Source of the DNA: Candidatus Competibacter sp.
GTDB lineage: Bacteria > Pseudomonadota > Gammaproteobacteria > Competibacterales > Competibacteraceae
Direction of reading: 5' to 3'
Assembly: GCA_029624815.1 (NCBI GenBank)
Contig: JARSSH010000057.1
Span: forward strand, 1 to 64,000
Length of the DNA stretch: 64,000 nucleotides
This document shows positions 8,765-19,281 of the stretch, in pieces. A program made the position numbers and the translations under genes. Numbering within the stretch: the first letter of the stretch is position 1; the number at the start of each line of letters is the position of its first letter. A model generated the notes under the pieces. It was not told where the DNA came from. It saw nothing but the letters and a program-made list of their open reading frames with translations, and did no database searches.

Positions 8765-9529
8765 ATGTCGGTTGACGTCCCGATATCGCGGGCGCCGCGC
8801 CAGCCGTTACCTCGCCACATCGCCATTGTCATGGACGGCAACGGCCGCTGGGCGCAGCAGCGATCCCTGCCGAGAACGGCGGGCCACCGGGAGGGCGCCA
8901 GGGCGGTGCGCCGGATCGTGCAAGCGTGCAGCGAGCGCGGTATCGAGGCGCTCACGCTGTTTGCCTTCAGCAGCGAGAACTGGCAACGGCCGCGACCGGA
9001 GGTCGAGGTGCTGCTGAAACTGTTTTTGACCACCCTGCGCGGCGAAATCCGCCGGCTGGACACCGCCAACGTGCGGTTGCGCTTCATCGGCGATTACAGC
9101 GCCTTTCCCGTAAACTTGCGGGATTACATCGTCAAGGCCGAACGGCGGACCGCCGCCAACACCGGTTTGACCCTGGTCATCGCCGCCAACTACGGTGGAC
9201 GCTGGGATCTGGCCCGGGCGGCGCGCCGGGTGTCCGAAGCCGTGCTGGAGGGGCGATTGCAACCGGGCGATATCACACCGGCTGTCTTGCATTCCTTCAC
9301 CTGTTTGTCCGATCTCCCCGAACCGGATCTGTTCATCCGCACCGGTGGCGAACAGCGCATCAGCAATTTTCTGTTGTGGCAGATGGCGTATGCCGAGCTG
9401 TATTTTACCGATCGGCTGTGGCCGGATTACGATGACGATGACCTGGAATCCGCCTGTGTCGCGTTCGCCAGCCGGCAGCGGCGCTTCGGTCGAACCGCCG
9501 AACAGGTGGCGCAAAGCCAACATGCTTAA
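8765..9529 (+). CDS. uppS: undecaprenyl diphosphate synthase (cis-prenyltransferase)
   Basis: A protein of 254 residues that condenses eight isopentenyl diphosphates onto farnesyl diphosphate in cis, giving the carrier lipid of peptidoglycan and O-antigen. The catalytic Asp lies in HIAIVMDGNGRWA (residues 18-30); other blocks are GHREGA, FAFSSENWQRP and DLFIRTGGEQRISNFLLWQ. GAGG lies upstream of ATG 8765. The last 8 nt overlap cdsA. Confidence 0.97.
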   Translation: MSVDVPISRAPRQPLPRHIAIVMDGNGRWAQQRSLPRTAGHREGARAVRRIVQACSERGIEALTLFAFSSENWQRPRPEVEVLLKLFLTTLRGEIRRLDTANVRLRFIGDYSAFPVNLRDYIVKAERRTAANTGLTLVIAANYGGRWDLARAARRVSEAVLEGRLQPGDITPAVLHSFTCLSDLPEPDLFIRTGGEQRISNFLLWQMAYAELYFTDRLWPDYDDDDLESACVAFASRQRRFGRTAEQVAQSQHA

Positions 9530-10331
9530 ACAGCGAGTCATAACGGCGGTCGTGCTGGCTGTGCTGGTTGTCTGGGCGGTGATGAAACTGCCATTGGCCG
9601 GTTTCGGCCTGCTGTTGCTGGTGGTGGTTCTGCTGGGCGCCTGGGAATGGGCCGGACTGGCGGGCTTGAGTGGGCTGCGTTATCGCCTGATGTACGGTGG
9701 GCTGGTGTTGACCCCGATCCTGGCGTTCTGGCCCTGGGTGAGGAATACCGCCTTCGTCGCCGGTTGGCTGGGCTGCGTGTTGGCCGGCTGGTGCTATGCT
9801 CTGTTTTGGATGTGGCGCTACGCTGCCCGCCCCGAGCGCCAAGACCGCCCTGCGACCGTCGCGGTGGCCGGTGTGATCGTGCTGGTGGCCCCCTGGGTGG
9901 CGTTGATGGCGCTACGGGACGAGTTTGGGCCGGCCTATGTGTTGTTTCTGTTTCTGCTGGTTTGGATCGCCGATATCGGCGCCTATTTCGCCGGCCGTCG
10001 TTGGGGGCGGCGCAAGCTGGCGGTCGCCATCAGTCCGGGCAAGACTTGGGAAGGGGTATTGGGTGCCGGCGTGGCCGCGCTCATATTCGCGCTGGCCGGT
10101 GCGGCGGCGCTGAACGAGGGGGTGCGTTGGCCTTGGTTCGTGGCGGTCTGCATGGTGACGGTCGGTTTCTCCATCGCCGGAGATCTGTTCGAGAGCATGC
10201 TGAAGCGACAGTGCGGCAAGAAGGATAGCGGCACGCTGCTGCCCGGTCACGGCGGCGTGCTCGACCGGGTCGATAGCCTGACCGCCGCCGCGCCGGTGTT
10301 TCTGCTGGGACTATACGGAATGCGGGGATGA
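9522..10331 (+). CDS. cdsA: phosphatidate cytidylyltransferase (CDP-diglyceride synthase)
   Basis: A protein of 269 residues that makes CDP-diacylglycerol from phosphatidate and CTP in the inner membrane. It has about eight hydrophobic segments and the C-terminal CdsA signature [28 protein letters not shown] at 9522 overlaps the uppS end by 8 nt and gives the usual short basic N-terminus LKQRVITA. It overlaps dxr as ATGA. A second, distant cdsA-like gene lies at 50131. Confidence 0.96.
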   Translation: MLKQRVITAVVLAVLVVWAVMKLPLAGFGLLLLVVVLLGAWEWAGLAGLSGLRYRLMYGGLVLTPILAFWPWVRNTAFVAGWLGCVLAGWCYALFWMWRYAARPERQDRPATVAVAGVIVLVAPWVALMALRDEFGPAYVLFLFLLVWIADIGAYFAGRRWGRRKLAVAISPGKTWEGVLGAGVAALIFALAGAAALNEGVRWPWFVAVCMVTVGFSIAGDLFESMLKRQCGKKDSGTLLPGHGGVLDRVDSLTAAAPVFLLGLYGMRG

Positions 10332-11527
10332 GCGAGCGTATCGGGGTCGCCATCCTGGGTTCGACCGGTTCGATCGGCGCCAGCACCCTCGATGTGCTGC
10401 AACGTCATCCCGACCGTTTCCGGGTAGCGGCCCTGACCGCGCACCGGGATGTCGAAGCGCTATTCCGACAATGCCTAACGTACGAGCCGGATGTTGCGGT
10501 GCTGGCCGACGCCGACGCCGCCGAACGGTTGCGGGAGCGATTGCGGGCGTCGGGCCGGTCGGTCGAGGTGCTGGCCGGCGTCGCTGGGCTGGAACATGCC
10601 GCGACCTTGCCCGAAGCGGCTTATGTGATGGCGGCCATTGTCGGCGCGGCGGGTTTGCTGCCGACCCTGGCGGCGGCGCGGGCCGGCAAGCGGGTGCTGT
10701 TGGCCAACAAGGAGGCGCTGGTCATGGCCGGGCCGCTGTTCATGGCGGCGATCCGCCAGCACGGCGCGGAGCTGCTGCCGATCGACAGCGAGCACAACGC
10801 GGTGTTTCAATGCCTGCCACCGGATTTCGCGCACGCCGGCCTCGCCGCCGTCGGCGTGCGTCGGATCTTGCTGACCGGCTCCGGCGGGCCGTTTCGAACC
10901 GCGCCGCTGGCGCAATTGGCGGAGGTCGCGCCCGAGCAGGCCTGCGCCCATCCCAACTGGAGCATGGGTCGCAAGATCTCGGTGGATTCCGCCACCATGA
11001 TGAACAAGGGGCTGGAGGTCATCGAGGCGCACTGGCTGTTCGAAGCGCCGACGGCGGCCATCGAAGTGGTGGTGCATCCACAAAGCGTGATCCACTCGAT
11101 GGTCGAATACCAGGATGGTTCGGTGCTGGCGCAATTGGGCAATCCCGATATGCGCACGCCCATCGCCCATGCCTTGGCCTGGCCGCGGCGCTTGGCCTCC
11201 GGGGTGGCCTTCCTGGATTTTGCCCGCTTGGGGACACTGGAATTTCAGGCGCCCGATCTCGCCCGCTTCCCCTGTTTACGATTGGCCTTCGCCGCGCTGG
11301 AAGTCGGTGGGGCCGCGCCAGCGGTGCTGAATGCCGCCAACGAAATGGCGGTTCAGGCTTTCCTCGATCGGCGCATTCGCTTCACCGACATCGCCGCCGT
11401 GGTGGAGCATGTTCTGGAACAGGTTTCGGTGAGCGCGGCGGGAGATCTGGCGGCGATTCTCGAGGGCGACTTAGAGGCGCGGGCCGTCGCCGGCCGCTGG
11501 ATCGCCGCTTGGGCGTTGGAGGTTTAA
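10328..11527 (+). CDS. dxr: 1-deoxy-D-xylulose 5-phosphate reductoisomerase
   Basis: A protein of 399 residues that makes 2-C-methyl-D-erythritol 4-phosphate with NADPH, the first committed step of the MEP isoprenoid route. The N-terminal Rossmann motif is [16 protein letters not shown]; metal and substrate residues lie in [13 protein letters not shown] and [28 protein letters not shown] (split here from a longer block). It overlaps cdsA by four bases and feeds the same prenyl pathway as uppS. Confidence 0.97.
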   Translation: MSERIGVAILGSTGSIGASTLDVLQRHPDRFRVAALTAHRDVEALFRQCLTYEPDVAVLADADAAERLRERLRASGRSVEVLAGVAGLEHAATLPEAAYVMAAIVGAAGLLPTLAAARAGKRVLLANKEALVMAGPLFMAAIRQHGAELLPIDSEHNAVFQCLPPDFAHAGLAAVGVRRILLTGSGGPFRTAPLAQLAEVAPEQACAHPNWSMGRKISVDSATMMNKGLEVIEAHWLFEAPTAAIEVVVHPQSVIHSMVEYQDGSVLAQLGNPDMRTPIAHALAWPRRLASGVAFLDFARLGTLEFQAPDLARFPCLRLAFAALEVGGAAPAVLNAANEMAVQAFLDRRIRFTDIAAVVEHVLEQVSVSAAGDLAAILEGDLEARAVAGRWIAAWALEV

Positions 11528-11528
11528 G

Positions 11529-12893
11529 ATGAACGATTCACTGATTTCGGCATTGGCCCTGATCGTTACTCTGGGGGTGTTGATCACCGTCCATGAATTC
11601 GGTCATTTTTGGGTTGCGCGCCGTCTGGGCGTCAAGGTGTTGAAATTTTCCGTCGGTTTTGGCCGGCCGCTTTGGCGCCGGCTGGGCCGGGACGGCGTGG
11701 AATATGTGATCGCCGTGCTGCCTCTGGGCGGCTATGTGAAGATGCTGGACGAACGCGAAGGCGAGGTGCCGCCGGCCGAACGGCCACGCGCCTTCAATCG
11801 CCAGCCGGTGGGTTCGCGCATCGCCATCGTGTTGGCCGGACCCGCCTTTAATTTTCTGTTCGCCGTGCTCGCGTATGTCTTCATGTTCATGGTGGGCATA
11901 CCGGGAGTCAAACCGCTGCTGGACGAGCCGCGGCCAAAGTCGTTGGCCGAAGCGGGCGATTTTCGCAAGGGCGACCTGGTGATGGCCGTCGACGGTAAGG
12001 CAACTCCGACGCTCGGCGCGGTGATGCTGGCGCTGGTGGACCGAGCCATGACCGGGGAGGCAGTCGAGGTCGAAGTGCTGGATGCCGACGATCGAACTCG
12101 AATTCGCACCTTGGATATTGGCGAATCCCAGGGGCTGACTGATCCGGCGCAGGTTTTCGAGCGAGTGGGGTTGGTGCCCTGGCGACCGGCATTGCCGGCG
12201 GTGATCGGCCAGGTGATGCGCGACGGCGCGGCCGAACGGGCCGGCTTGCGGCCGGGCGACCGGATCGTGTTGGCCGACGGCAAACCCGTTGCGGATTGGC
12301 GGCAATGGCGCGAGGTGATCGAGCGACACCCCGGCCAACCTTTCAGCGTGCGTGTCGAGCGTGAGGGGGGCGAGCAGGTGCTGGATCTGGTTCCCGATAC
12401 GCGGGAAAACGAGCGAGGCCAGCGGGTCGGGTTTGTCGGCGCCGTCGCCGATATGCCGGAAGACCTCGCCCGAAGCTTGCGGGTCGTGGTACGTTATGGC
12501 CCGCTGGACGCGGTCGGCGCCGCGCTCGGCAAAACCTGGGACATCTCGTTGCTGACCCTGCGCATGTTGGGGCGGATGCTGGTCGGCAAGGCGTCGCTGG
12601 ACAATCTCAGCGGTCCGTTGACGATCGCTCAGTTCGCCGGTCAGGCGGCCAGCGCCGGCTTGATCGCGTTTTTGTCGCTCCTGGCCCTGGTCAGCATTAG
12701 CCTTGGGGTATTGAATCTGTTGCCGGTGCCCGTGTTGGACGGTGGCCACCTGCTGTATTACCTGATCGAACTGCTCAAGGGTAGCCCGCTGTCGGAAACG
12801 GCGCAGAATTTGGGGCAGCAGGTCGGGATCACCGTTCTGCTGCTGTTGATGGGACTGGCCCTGTTCAATGATTTCAGCCGTATCATCGGATAA
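11529..12893 (+). CDS. rseP: site-2 intramembrane metalloprotease RseP
   Basis: A protein of 454 residues that cleaves RseA inside the membrane during the sigmaE envelope-stress response. The zinc-binding HEFGH lies near residues 23-27 in the first membrane segment, two PDZ domains occupy about residues 115-310, and the third metal ligand lies in the [16 protein letters not shown] block near residue 400. Its start is one base past the dxr stop. rseP next to bamA, whose product it helps to monitor, is the conserved layout. Confidence 0.97.
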   Translation: MNDSLISALALIVTLGVLITVHEFGHFWVARRLGVKVLKFSVGFGRPLWRRLGRDGVEYVIAVLPLGGYVKMLDEREGEVPPAERPRAFNRQPVGSRIAIVLAGPAFNFLFAVLAYVFMFMVGIPGVKPLLDEPRPKSLAEAGDFRKGDLVMAVDGKATPTLGAVMLALVDRAMTGEAVEVEVLDADDRTRIRTLDIGESQGLTDPAQVFERVGLVPWRPALPAVIGQVMRDGAAERAGLRPGDRIVLADGKPVADWRQWREVIERHPGQPFSVRVEREGGEQVLDLVPDTRENERGQRVGFVGAVADMPEDLARSLRVVVRYGPLDAVGAALGKTWDISLLTLRMLGRMLVGKASLDNLSGPLTIAQFAGQAASAGLIAFLSLLALVSISLGVLNLLPVPVLDGGHLLYYLIELLKGSPLSETAQNLGQQVGITVLLLLMGLALFNDFSRIIG

Positions 12894-12930
12894 GAACCAA
12901 TCGCCCGGGCCTTGGGGTAACCACGCACTT

Positions 12931-15219
12931 ATGAAATTGTATCGTCGCCTGATTTTCTCTTTCGGCCTGATGGTCGCGGCCTGCGGGGCGCGAGCCGGCG
13001 AGTTCGTCGTTCAGGACATCCAGGTCGATGGCCTGCAGCGCATTTCCGCCGGCACCGTATTCAATTACCTGCCCGTGCAGGTGGGTTCGTCGGTTTCCGA
13101 GCAGGAGTATCCGGAGATCATCCGCGCGTTGTTCAAGACCGGATTCTTCACCGATGTCAGCCTGGAACGCAAAGGCAAGGTGTTGGTGGTGACCGTGACC
13201 GAGCGGCCGGCGATTTCCGAGGTGCGGATCACCGGCAATGAGGATATCAGCACCGACGATCTAAAAAAGGCGTTGGCCGAGGTCGGCTTGGTCGAGGGTC
13301 GGGTTTTCGACCGCTCCCTGCTCGACAAGGTGGAACAGGAACTGCTGCGACAGTATTACAGCCGCGGCCGTTACGCGGTGCGGATCGACAGCCAAGTGCG
13401 GCCGTTGGAGCGCAATCGGGTTGCCATTACCATCGAGATTTCGGAAGGCGCGGTGGCCAGCATCGGTCAGATCAATATCGTCGGTAATCAGGCGTTCACC
13501 GACAAGGAACTGTTGGGCCTGTTGCAGTCCTCGACCACCGGCTGGCTGTCCTTTTTCAGCAAGGATGATCAGTATTCCAAGCAAAAACTGGCGGCGGACA
13601 TCGAGACGCTACGCTCCTTTTATCTGGATCGGGGCTATCTCAAGTTCAACGTCGACTCCACTCAGGTTTCGATCACGCCCGACAAGAAAGATGTTTACAT
13701 CACCATCAACGTCACCGAGGGCGAGCCCTATACCATTGAGGATATCCAATTGACCGGAAGTTTCGGCGATGTCCCGGAGCAGGATCTGCGGGAGCTGATT
13801 ACGATCAAGGCGGGCGAAACCTTTTCTCGCGCCAAAATGGCCGAAATCACCAAGAAGTTGAGCGAGCGTCTGGGCGAGGAGGGATATGCGTTCGCCAATA
13901 TCAATACGGTCCCCCAAATCAACGACGAAACCCGAAAAGTCGCCTTGAGCTTCGTGGTGGATCCGGGTCAGAGGGTCTATGCGCGGCGCATCAACTTTCA
14001 GGGCAACATCAAAACCCAGGACGACGTGTTGCGGCGGGAACTGCGCCAGGCGGAAGGCGCCTGGGTTTCGACCAAGGATCTCGACCGCTCCAAGACGCGC
14101 TTGCAGCGCTTGGAGTACCTGGAGAGCGTCAGTGCCGAGATGCCGGCCGTGCCCGGAACCAGCGATCAGGTCGATGTGAATTATACCGTCGTCGAGCGGC
14201 CGTCGGGGAGTCTGATGTTCGGCATCGGCTACGGCCAAGAGTCGGGTTTGCTGCTGAACGCGAGCGTGACCCAGAATAATTTTCTTGGTACCGGCAATCA
14301 GATGAGCGTGGTGCTCAATAATAGCGATGCCGGAGCCAACTACAGTATTTTCTATAACAACCCCTACTATACGCCGGACGGCATCAGTCGCGGGTTTCGG
14401 CTTTACTATCGGGACATCGACGCCGCGAAGGTCAACACCGCCAACTATATCCTCAACAATTACGGCGCCCAAGTCAGCTTCGGGTTTCCGCTCAACGAAT
14501 TCGATACGTTTCTGCTGCTGCCCGGTTACGATCATATTACGATCGACACGACGACCGACACGCCCGTTGAGATCCTGGAATATATCGATCAGAACGGCGA
14601 TACCTTCAACGAGTTCAAGCTGGATGGCAGTTGGGCGCGCGACAGCCGCAATCGGGTTATCTTTCCGACCAGCGGCAGCCTGAATCAAATCTCCGCCCAA
14701 TTCGCCGTGCCGGGTAGCGACGCGGAATTCTACAAAATCAATTACCGGGGCGTGATGTATTACCCCTTCGCCCGGTGGCTGACATGGTCGCTGAGTGCGG
14801 ATATCGGCTATGGCGACGGTTACGGCAATACCGATGGCTTGCCCTTTTTCGAAAATTTTTACGCGGGCGGCCTGCGGTCGGTGCGGGGTTACAAGGCTAA
14901 TACGCTGGGTCCTCGCTACAGCAATAATGAGCCGAGTGGCGGCGCGTTCAAGACCGTTGCCAGTACGCAGATGATTTTGCCAGTGCCGTTCTTGGAGAAA
15001 TCGGAAAATGTGCGGGTGGCGGCATTCTTCGATGTCGGCAACGTCTTTACGACGGCAAGCGATTTCAATGCCAGCGAACTGCGTTATTCGGTCGGTCTTG
15101 CCGGGTTGTGGCTGTCTCCGCTAGGACCCATCGCGGTGAGCGTCGCCGCCCCGCTCAACGACAAACCGGATGACGAGACAGAGGTTTTCCAGTTCTCCTT
15201 TGGAGTGCCGTTTAACTAA
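12931..15219 (+). CDS. bamA: outer membrane protein assembly factor BamA
   Basis: A protein of 762 residues. Residues 1-21 form a signal peptide ending in ARA, five POTRA domains cover about 22-420 (the first starts [15 protein letters not shown]), and a 16-strand Omp85 barrel follows, with the VRGY motif (GGLRSVRGY) near residue 650 and a C-terminal aromatic (FGVPFN). BamA inserts beta-barrel proteins into the outer membrane. ATG at 12931 begins the signal peptide; an in-frame extension back to 12868 would overlap rseP and is not signal-like. Confidence 0.97.
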   Translation: MKLYRRLIFSFGLMVAACGARAGEFVVQDIQVDGLQRISAGTVFNYLPVQVGSSVSEQEYPEIIRALFKTGFFTDVSLERKGKVLVVTVTERPAISEVRITGNEDISTDDLKKALAEVGLVEGRVFDRSLLDKVEQELLRQYYSRGRYAVRIDSQVRPLERNRVAITIEISEGAVASIGQINIVGNQAFTDKELLGLLQSSTTGWLSFFSKDDQYSKQKLAADIETLRSFYLDRGYLKFNVDSTQVSITPDKKDVYITINVTEGEPYTIEDIQLTGSFGDVPEQDLRELITIKAGETFSRAKMAEITKKLSERLGEEGYAFANINTVPQINDETRKVALSFVVDPGQRVYARRINFQGNIKTQDDVLRRELRQAEGAWVSTKDLDRSKTRLQRLEYLESVSAEMPAVPGTSDQVDVNYTVVERPSGSLMFGIGYGQESGLLLNASVTQNNFLGTGNQMSVVLNNSDAGANYSIFYNNPYYTPDGISRGFRLYYRDIDAAKVNTANYILNNYGAQVSFGFPLNEFDTFLLLPGYDHITIDTTTDTPVEILEYIDQNGDTFNEFKLDGSWARDSRNRVIFPTSGSLNQISAQFAVPGSDAEFYKINYRGVMYYPFARWLTWSLSADIGYGDGYGNTDGLPFFENFYAGGLRSVRGYKANTLGPRYSNNEPSGGAFKTVASTQMILPVPFLEKSENVRVAAFFDVGNVFTTASDFNASELRYSVGLAGLWLSPLGPIAVSVAAPLNDKPDDETEVFQFSFGVPFN

Positions 15220-15286
15220 TACGGGAATCAGGGGGGATTTTCAATTTACTGATGTGTATTCATATTTTTTTGATGGAGGTTATCGA

Positions 15287-15796
15287 GTGAAGCTCATGCA
15301 TAAGCTGTTGGCCGCGACCGTTCTGGCGCTGCCCCTTTCCTTGGTTCAGGCGGCCGATTTGAAAATCGGTTTTGTCAGTATCGCCAAGATTCTGAGCAGC
15401 GCGCCGCAAGCCGAATCGGCCAGCAAGCGATTGGAACAGGAGTTCGCGCCACGGCAAAAAGGCTTGGTCGAGGCGCAGAAATCGCTGCGCCGCCTGGAAG
15501 AGAAACTGGCCAAGGATGGAGCGGTGATGAGCGACAGCCAGCGCCGCAATCTGGAAGGCGACATCCGCAATCAGGCCCGGGAATTGAAGCGGACCAGCGA
15601 TGAGTTCCGCGAGGACTTCAACCTGCGTCGTAACGAGGAACTGGGCAAGTTTCAGAAGCAAGTGCTGGACGTGATCAACAGTGTCGCCAAGGAAGACGGT
15701 TTCGACCTGGTCATTAACGATAGTGCGACACTGTATGCCAGCCCACAGGTGGATGCCACCGACAAGGTTCTGAAGCGTCTCACCACGTCCCGATAA
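15287..15796 (+). CDS. skp: periplasmic OmpH/Skp chaperone, GTG start
   Basis: A protein of 169 residues with a signal peptide ending in VQAA, then the Skp family block LKIGFVSIAKILSSAPQ and a long charged coiled coil (about residues 45-130). Skp holds unfolded outer-membrane proteins on their way to BamA. GTG at 15287 is preferred to ATG at 15296 because GGAGG at 15275-15279 is 7 bp from the GTG but 16 bp from the ATG. It lies between bamA and lpxD, the standard place. Confidence 0.92.
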   Translation: MKLMHKLLAATVLALPLSLVQAADLKIGFVSIAKILSSAPQAESASKRLEQEFAPRQKGLVEAQKSLRRLEEKLAKDGAVMSDSQRRNLEGDIRNQARELKRTSDEFREDFNLRRNEELGKFQKQVLDVINSVAKEDGFDLVINDSATLYASPQVDATDKVLKRLTTSR

Positions 15797-15801
15797 TCCC
15801 G

Positions 15802-16833
15802 ATGACCACGCTGGGTGAGGTAGCGGCGGCGGCGAACGCCCACTTGCAAGGGTGCGACGCCGCGACGGTTATCACCGGCGTGGCGCCTCTGGACGGCGCG
15901 GAATCTGGCCAGATCAGCTTTTTGACCCACCCACGCTATCGCCCGTTTCTGACTCACACACGGGCGTCGGCCGTGATTTTGTCGCCCGAGGACGCCGCGG
16001 ACTGCCCGGTGCCGGCTCTGGTGGCCGCCAATCCGCATATTGCCTACGCCCGGGCGGCGGCATTGTTCGCGCCAACCTCCGGACCGCGTGGCGGGATTCA
16101 TCCCACGGCTTGGGTCGATCCCACCGCCCAGGTCGCGGCCAGCGCCTGGATTGGTCCGCACTGTACGGTGGAAGCGGGCGCGGTCGTGGGCGACGACGTG
16201 TGCGTTGGCCCCAACTGCGTGATCGGCGAGCAAGCCGTGGTGGGCGCCGAAACGCGGCTGGTGGCGCAGGTGACCCTTTGCCATCGCGTTCGTGTCGGCC
16301 GCCGGGTGCTGGTGCATCCGGGCGCGGTGATTGGCGGCGATGGTTTCGGCCTGGCCCTTGGATCGGATGGTTGTTGGGTCAAGGTGCCGCAGCTCGGCGG
16401 CGTGCGGATCGGCGACGATGTCGAGATCGGCGCCAATACCACGATCGATCGCGGCGCCCTGGAAGATACCGTGATCGAGGAAGGGGTCAAGCTGGACAAC
16501 CAGATTCAGATTGCCCACAACGTGCGGATTGGCGCCCACAGCGCGCTGGCCGGTTGTGTCGGGATCGCGGGCAGCGCTCGCATCGGACGCCATTGCATGC
16601 TTGGCGGCGGGGTCGGCGTCGCCGGCCATCTGGAGATCGCCGATCGCGTGCAAGTGACCGGTATGTCGCTGGTGGCCCGATCCATCGCCGAGCCGGGCGC
16701 CTACTCCTCGGGTTTGGCGGTGGAGCCGAACCGATTTTGGAACAAGATCAGCGCCCGCCTGCGTCGCTTGGACGAGCTGTTCCGGCGGGTGGCGGCACTG
16801 GAAAAAAAAATCAGTCGAAATGGCTCTGTTTGA
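15802..16833 (+). CDS. lpxD: UDP-3-O-(3-hydroxyacyl)glucosamine N-acyltransferase
   Basis: A protein of 343 residues for the third step of lipid A synthesis, N-acylation of UDP-3-O-acyl-glucosamine. The N-terminal uridine-binding domain (about 1-100, with PLDGAESGQISFLTHPRY) is followed by a left-handed beta helix of hexapeptide repeats (about 105-310) with the catalytic His in IAHNVRIGAHSALAG, and a C-terminal helix. Start and length are normal. It is five bases after skp and leads into fabZ. Confidence 0.96.
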   Translation: MTTLGEVAAAANAHLQGCDAATVITGVAPLDGAESGQISFLTHPRYRPFLTHTRASAVILSPEDAADCPVPALVAANPHIAYARAAALFAPTSGPRGGIHPTAWVDPTAQVAASAWIGPHCTVEAGAVVGDDVCVGPNCVIGEQAVVGAETRLVAQVTLCHRVRVGRRVLVHPGAVIGGDGFGLALGSDGCWVKVPQLGGVRIGDDVEIGANTTIDRGALEDTVIEEGVKLDNQIQIAHNVRIGAHSALAGCVGIAGSARIGRHCMLGGGVGVAGHLEIADRVQVTGMSLVARSIAEPGAYSSGLAVEPNRFWNKISARLRRLDELFRRVAALEKKISRNGSV

Positions 16834-16844
16834 GAGGATAAGTT

Positions 16845-17294
16845 TTGGAACCGATGGATATTCAGGAAATTCTGGAATACCTGCCGCACCGGTATCCCTT
16901 TTTACTGGTCGACCGGGTTCTGGCCATCGAGCCGGGGCAGTCGTTGACCGGCCTCAAGAACGTCAGTTTCAACGAGCCGTTTTTCCTCGGCCATTTCCCG
17001 CAACGGCCGATCATGCCCGGCGTACTGATCCTGGAAGCGCTGGCGCAGGCGACCGGGATTCTGGCGTTCAAGAGCGACGGCGTGCGACCGGATCACCGGT
17101 CGATGTATTACTTGGTCGGGGTGGATAACGCCCGCTTCAAGCGGCCGGTTGGACCGGGCGATCAATTGATCCTGGAAGTGCGGCTGGAGCGTATCAAACG
17201 CGATATCGGCAAGTTTGTCTGCGAAGCCAAGGTCGATGGCCAACTAGCGGCGAGCGCCGATTTGATGTGCGCCAAGCGGGGCATCGACTTGTGA
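16845..17294 (+). CDS. fabZ: (3R)-hydroxyacyl-ACP dehydratase FabZ, TTG start
   Basis: A protein of 149 residues that dehydrates 3-hydroxyacyl-ACP in fatty acid synthesis and competes with LpxA/LpxD for substrate. The hotdog-fold signature [14 protein letters not shown] holds the catalytic His, and the Glu lies in [17 protein letters not shown] at 16845 is chosen because GAGAGG at 16832-16837 is 7 bp upstream; the ATG at 16854 would be 16 bp away. The stop overlaps the lpxA start as GTGA. Confidence 0.95.
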   Translation: MEPMDIQEILEYLPHRYPFLLVDRVLAIEPGQSLTGLKNVSFNEPFFLGHFPQRPIMPGVLILEALAQATGILAFKSDGVRPDHRSMYYLVGVDNARFKRPVGPGDQLILEVRLERIKRDIGKFVCEAKVDGQLAASADLMCAKRGIDL

Positions 17295-18064
17295 TCGATG
17301 CGCGCGCCGTGGTGGACTCTTCGGCCCGATTGGCGGCGGATGTGGCGGTCGGTCCCTTTTCCATCATCGGTCCGGACGTGGAGATCGATGCCGGCACCTG
17401 GATCGGTCCACATGTCGTGATTCAGGGGCCAACCCGGATCGGCCGCGACAACCGGATTTACCAGTTCAGTTCGCTGGGCGAAATCCCGCAGGACAAGAAA
17501 TACGGTGGCGAGCCGACCCGCCTGGAGATCGGCGACCGCAACACCATCCGCGAGTTCGTGACGATCAATCGCGGTACGACGCAGGACGCTGGCCTAACCC
17601 GGCTGGGCGACGATAACTGGATCATGGCCTATGTTCACATCGCCCACGATTGCATGGTCGGTGACCGGACCATTTTCGCCAACGGCGCATCGCTGGCGGG
17701 CCATGTCCATATCGACGACGATGTGGTGCTGGGCGGGTTCGCGCTGGTGTACCAGTTTACCCGGCTGGGGGTCCATAGTTTTTGCGGGTTCGCCTGCGGG
17801 GTTCATCGAGATGTGCCGCCTTACATCACCGTGGCCGGCTACCGCGCCGAACCCTACGGCATCAACGCCGAAGGGCTGCGTCGCCGTGGTTTTCCCGATG
17901 AAGAGATTCAGGCGATCCGTCGTGCCTACAAGGCGATTTACCGTTCCAACATGCGCCTTGAGGATGCGATCGCCAAGGTTCGGGAGATGGCGGTGGAGTG
18001 GCCGCGGTTGGGGGTTCTGGCCGAATTTCTGACGGCGCCTTCGCGCAGCGGCATCGTTCGCTAG
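17291..18064 (+). CDS. lpxA: UDP-N-acetylglucosamine acyltransferase, GTG start
   Basis: A protein of 257 residues, the first enzyme of lipid A synthesis. It is a hexapeptide beta helix (residues about 5-185) with the catalytic His in [10 protein letters not shown] and the conserved blocks [18 protein letters not shown] and [19 protein letters not shown], then a C-terminal helical domain ([11 protein letters not shown]). GTG at 17291 overlaps the fabZ stop and gives the family N-terminus [13 protein letters not shown]; an ATG at 17267 lies inside fabZ and adds non-family residues. Confidence 0.95.
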   Translation: MIDARAVVDSSARLAADVAVGPFSIIGPDVEIDAGTWIGPHVVIQGPTRIGRDNRIYQFSSLGEIPQDKKYGGEPTRLEIGDRNTIREFVTINRGTTQDAGLTRLGDDNWIMAYVHIAHDCMVGDRTIFANGASLAGHVHIDDDVVLGGFALVYQFTRLGVHSFCGFACGVHRDVPPYITVAGYRAEPYGINAEGLRRRGFPDEEIQAIRRAYKAIYRSNMRLEDAIAKVREMAVEWPRLGVLAEFLTAPSRSGIVR

Positions 18065-18077
18065 GACCGCGCCACTC

Positions 18078-19220
18078 ATGCACATCGCCCTGGTGGCGGG
18101 GGAGCTGTCGGGTGATGTGCTGGGCGCCGGTTTGATCGCCGCCTTGAAGGAACGCTACCCGCGCGCTCGCTTTAGCGGCATCGGCGGCCCCGGCATGATC
18201 GGGCAGGGATTGCGCGGCCTGGCGCCGCTGGAGCGACTGGCGGTGATGGGCCTGGTGGAGGTTGTGCGTCATCTGCCGGAGCTGTTGCGCATCCGGCGGC
18301 GACTGTACCGGACATGGCTCGTCGATCCGCCGGCGGTATTCATCGGGATCGACGCGCCCGATTTCAATCTGGGGCTGGAGCGCCGGTTGCGGGTTCGCGG
18401 CATTCCGACCGTGCATTACGTCAGCCCTTCGGTGTGGGCGTGGCGGCCTTGGCGAGTGCGCAAGATTGCCCGATCGGTCGATCTGATGTTGACCCTGCTG
18501 CCGTTCGAGGTCGCGTTCTACCAGCGGCATGACGTGCCGGTGCGTTTCGTTGGCCATCCGCTGGCCGATTGTATTTCCCCGCATAACGATCCCCTGCTTG
18601 CCCGGCGATTATTGCATGTGGATGTCCCGGCCGAGGCGCGCATCGTCGCCCTGTTGCCCGGCAGCCGTGGAGGTGAAGTTAGCCGCTTGGGGCCGTTGTT
18701 GCTGGATACCGCCGCCTGGTTGTGGGCGCGGCGGCCCGAGTTGCATTTTGTATTGCCGGCGGCGACGCCCAGCTTGTTCGATATGTTGGAGTCAATGCGG
18801 GCCGGACGCGCTCCGGCGTTACCGATGACGCTGGTGCAAGGGCAATCCCGCGAGGCGATGGCGGCGGCCGATGTCGTGTTGCTGGCGTCGGGAACCGCGA
18901 CGCTGGAGGCGATGTTGCTCGAACGGCCGATGGTGGTCGCTTACCGGGTAGCGCCGATGACGGCCTGGATCGCCCGGCGCTTGCTGACGATCTCGCATTT
19001 TGCCTTACCCAATCTGCTGGCCGGGCGCGAGCTGGTGCCCGAGTTCGTGCAGGACGCGGCGACGGTGGATAATCTGGGTCTGGCGGTGCTGCGCTGGCTG
19101 GACGATGCGACTGCCCGCGCGGAATCGGTGGCGGAGTTTGGCGCCCTGCACGGCCGACTGCGTTGCGATGCCAGCCGACGGGCGGCGGCGGCGGTGGCGG
19201 AATTGTTGGGGCAGAGGTAA
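18078..19220 (+). CDS. lpxB: lipid A disaccharide synthase
   Basis: A protein of 380 residues, a GT19 glycosyltransferase that joins UDP-diacylglucosamine and lipid X. Family blocks are VAGELSGDVLGAGLIAAL at the N-terminus, IDAPDFNLGLERRLR, VSPSVWAWRPWR near residue 120 and LLPGSRGGEVSRL near 195. It is the last gene of the run that starts at rpsB. rnhB and dnaE, which often follow, are absent; two convergent or divergent hydrolase genes lie beyond. Confidence 0.96.
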   Translation: MHIALVAGELSGDVLGAGLIAALKERYPRARFSGIGGPGMIGQGLRGLAPLERLAVMGLVEVVRHLPELLRIRRRLYRTWLVDPPAVFIGIDAPDFNLGLERRLRVRGIPTVHYVSPSVWAWRPWRVRKIARSVDLMLTLLPFEVAFYQRHDVPVRFVGHPLADCISPHNDPLLARRLLHVDVPAEARIVALLPGSRGGEVSRLGPLLLDTAAWLWARRPELHFVLPAATPSLFDMLESMRAGRAPALPMTLVQGQSREAMAAADVVLLASGTATLEAMLLERPMVVAYRVAPMTAWIARRLLTISHFALPNLLAGRELVPEFVQDAATVDNLGLAVLRWLDDATARAESVAEFGALHGRLRCDASRRAAAAVAELLGQR

Positions 19221-19281
19221 AGCGAAACTCGGCGGTGGCGAACCCCCGGGGCAATGTCCCGGCGATGCGCCACGGCACGCC

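Noticed and set aside
16845-16857. ATG at 16854 as the fabZ start
   Set aside because: The ribosome-binding site GAGAGG is 16 bp away; TTG at 16845 is at 7 bp. The ATG remains possible but is less supported.
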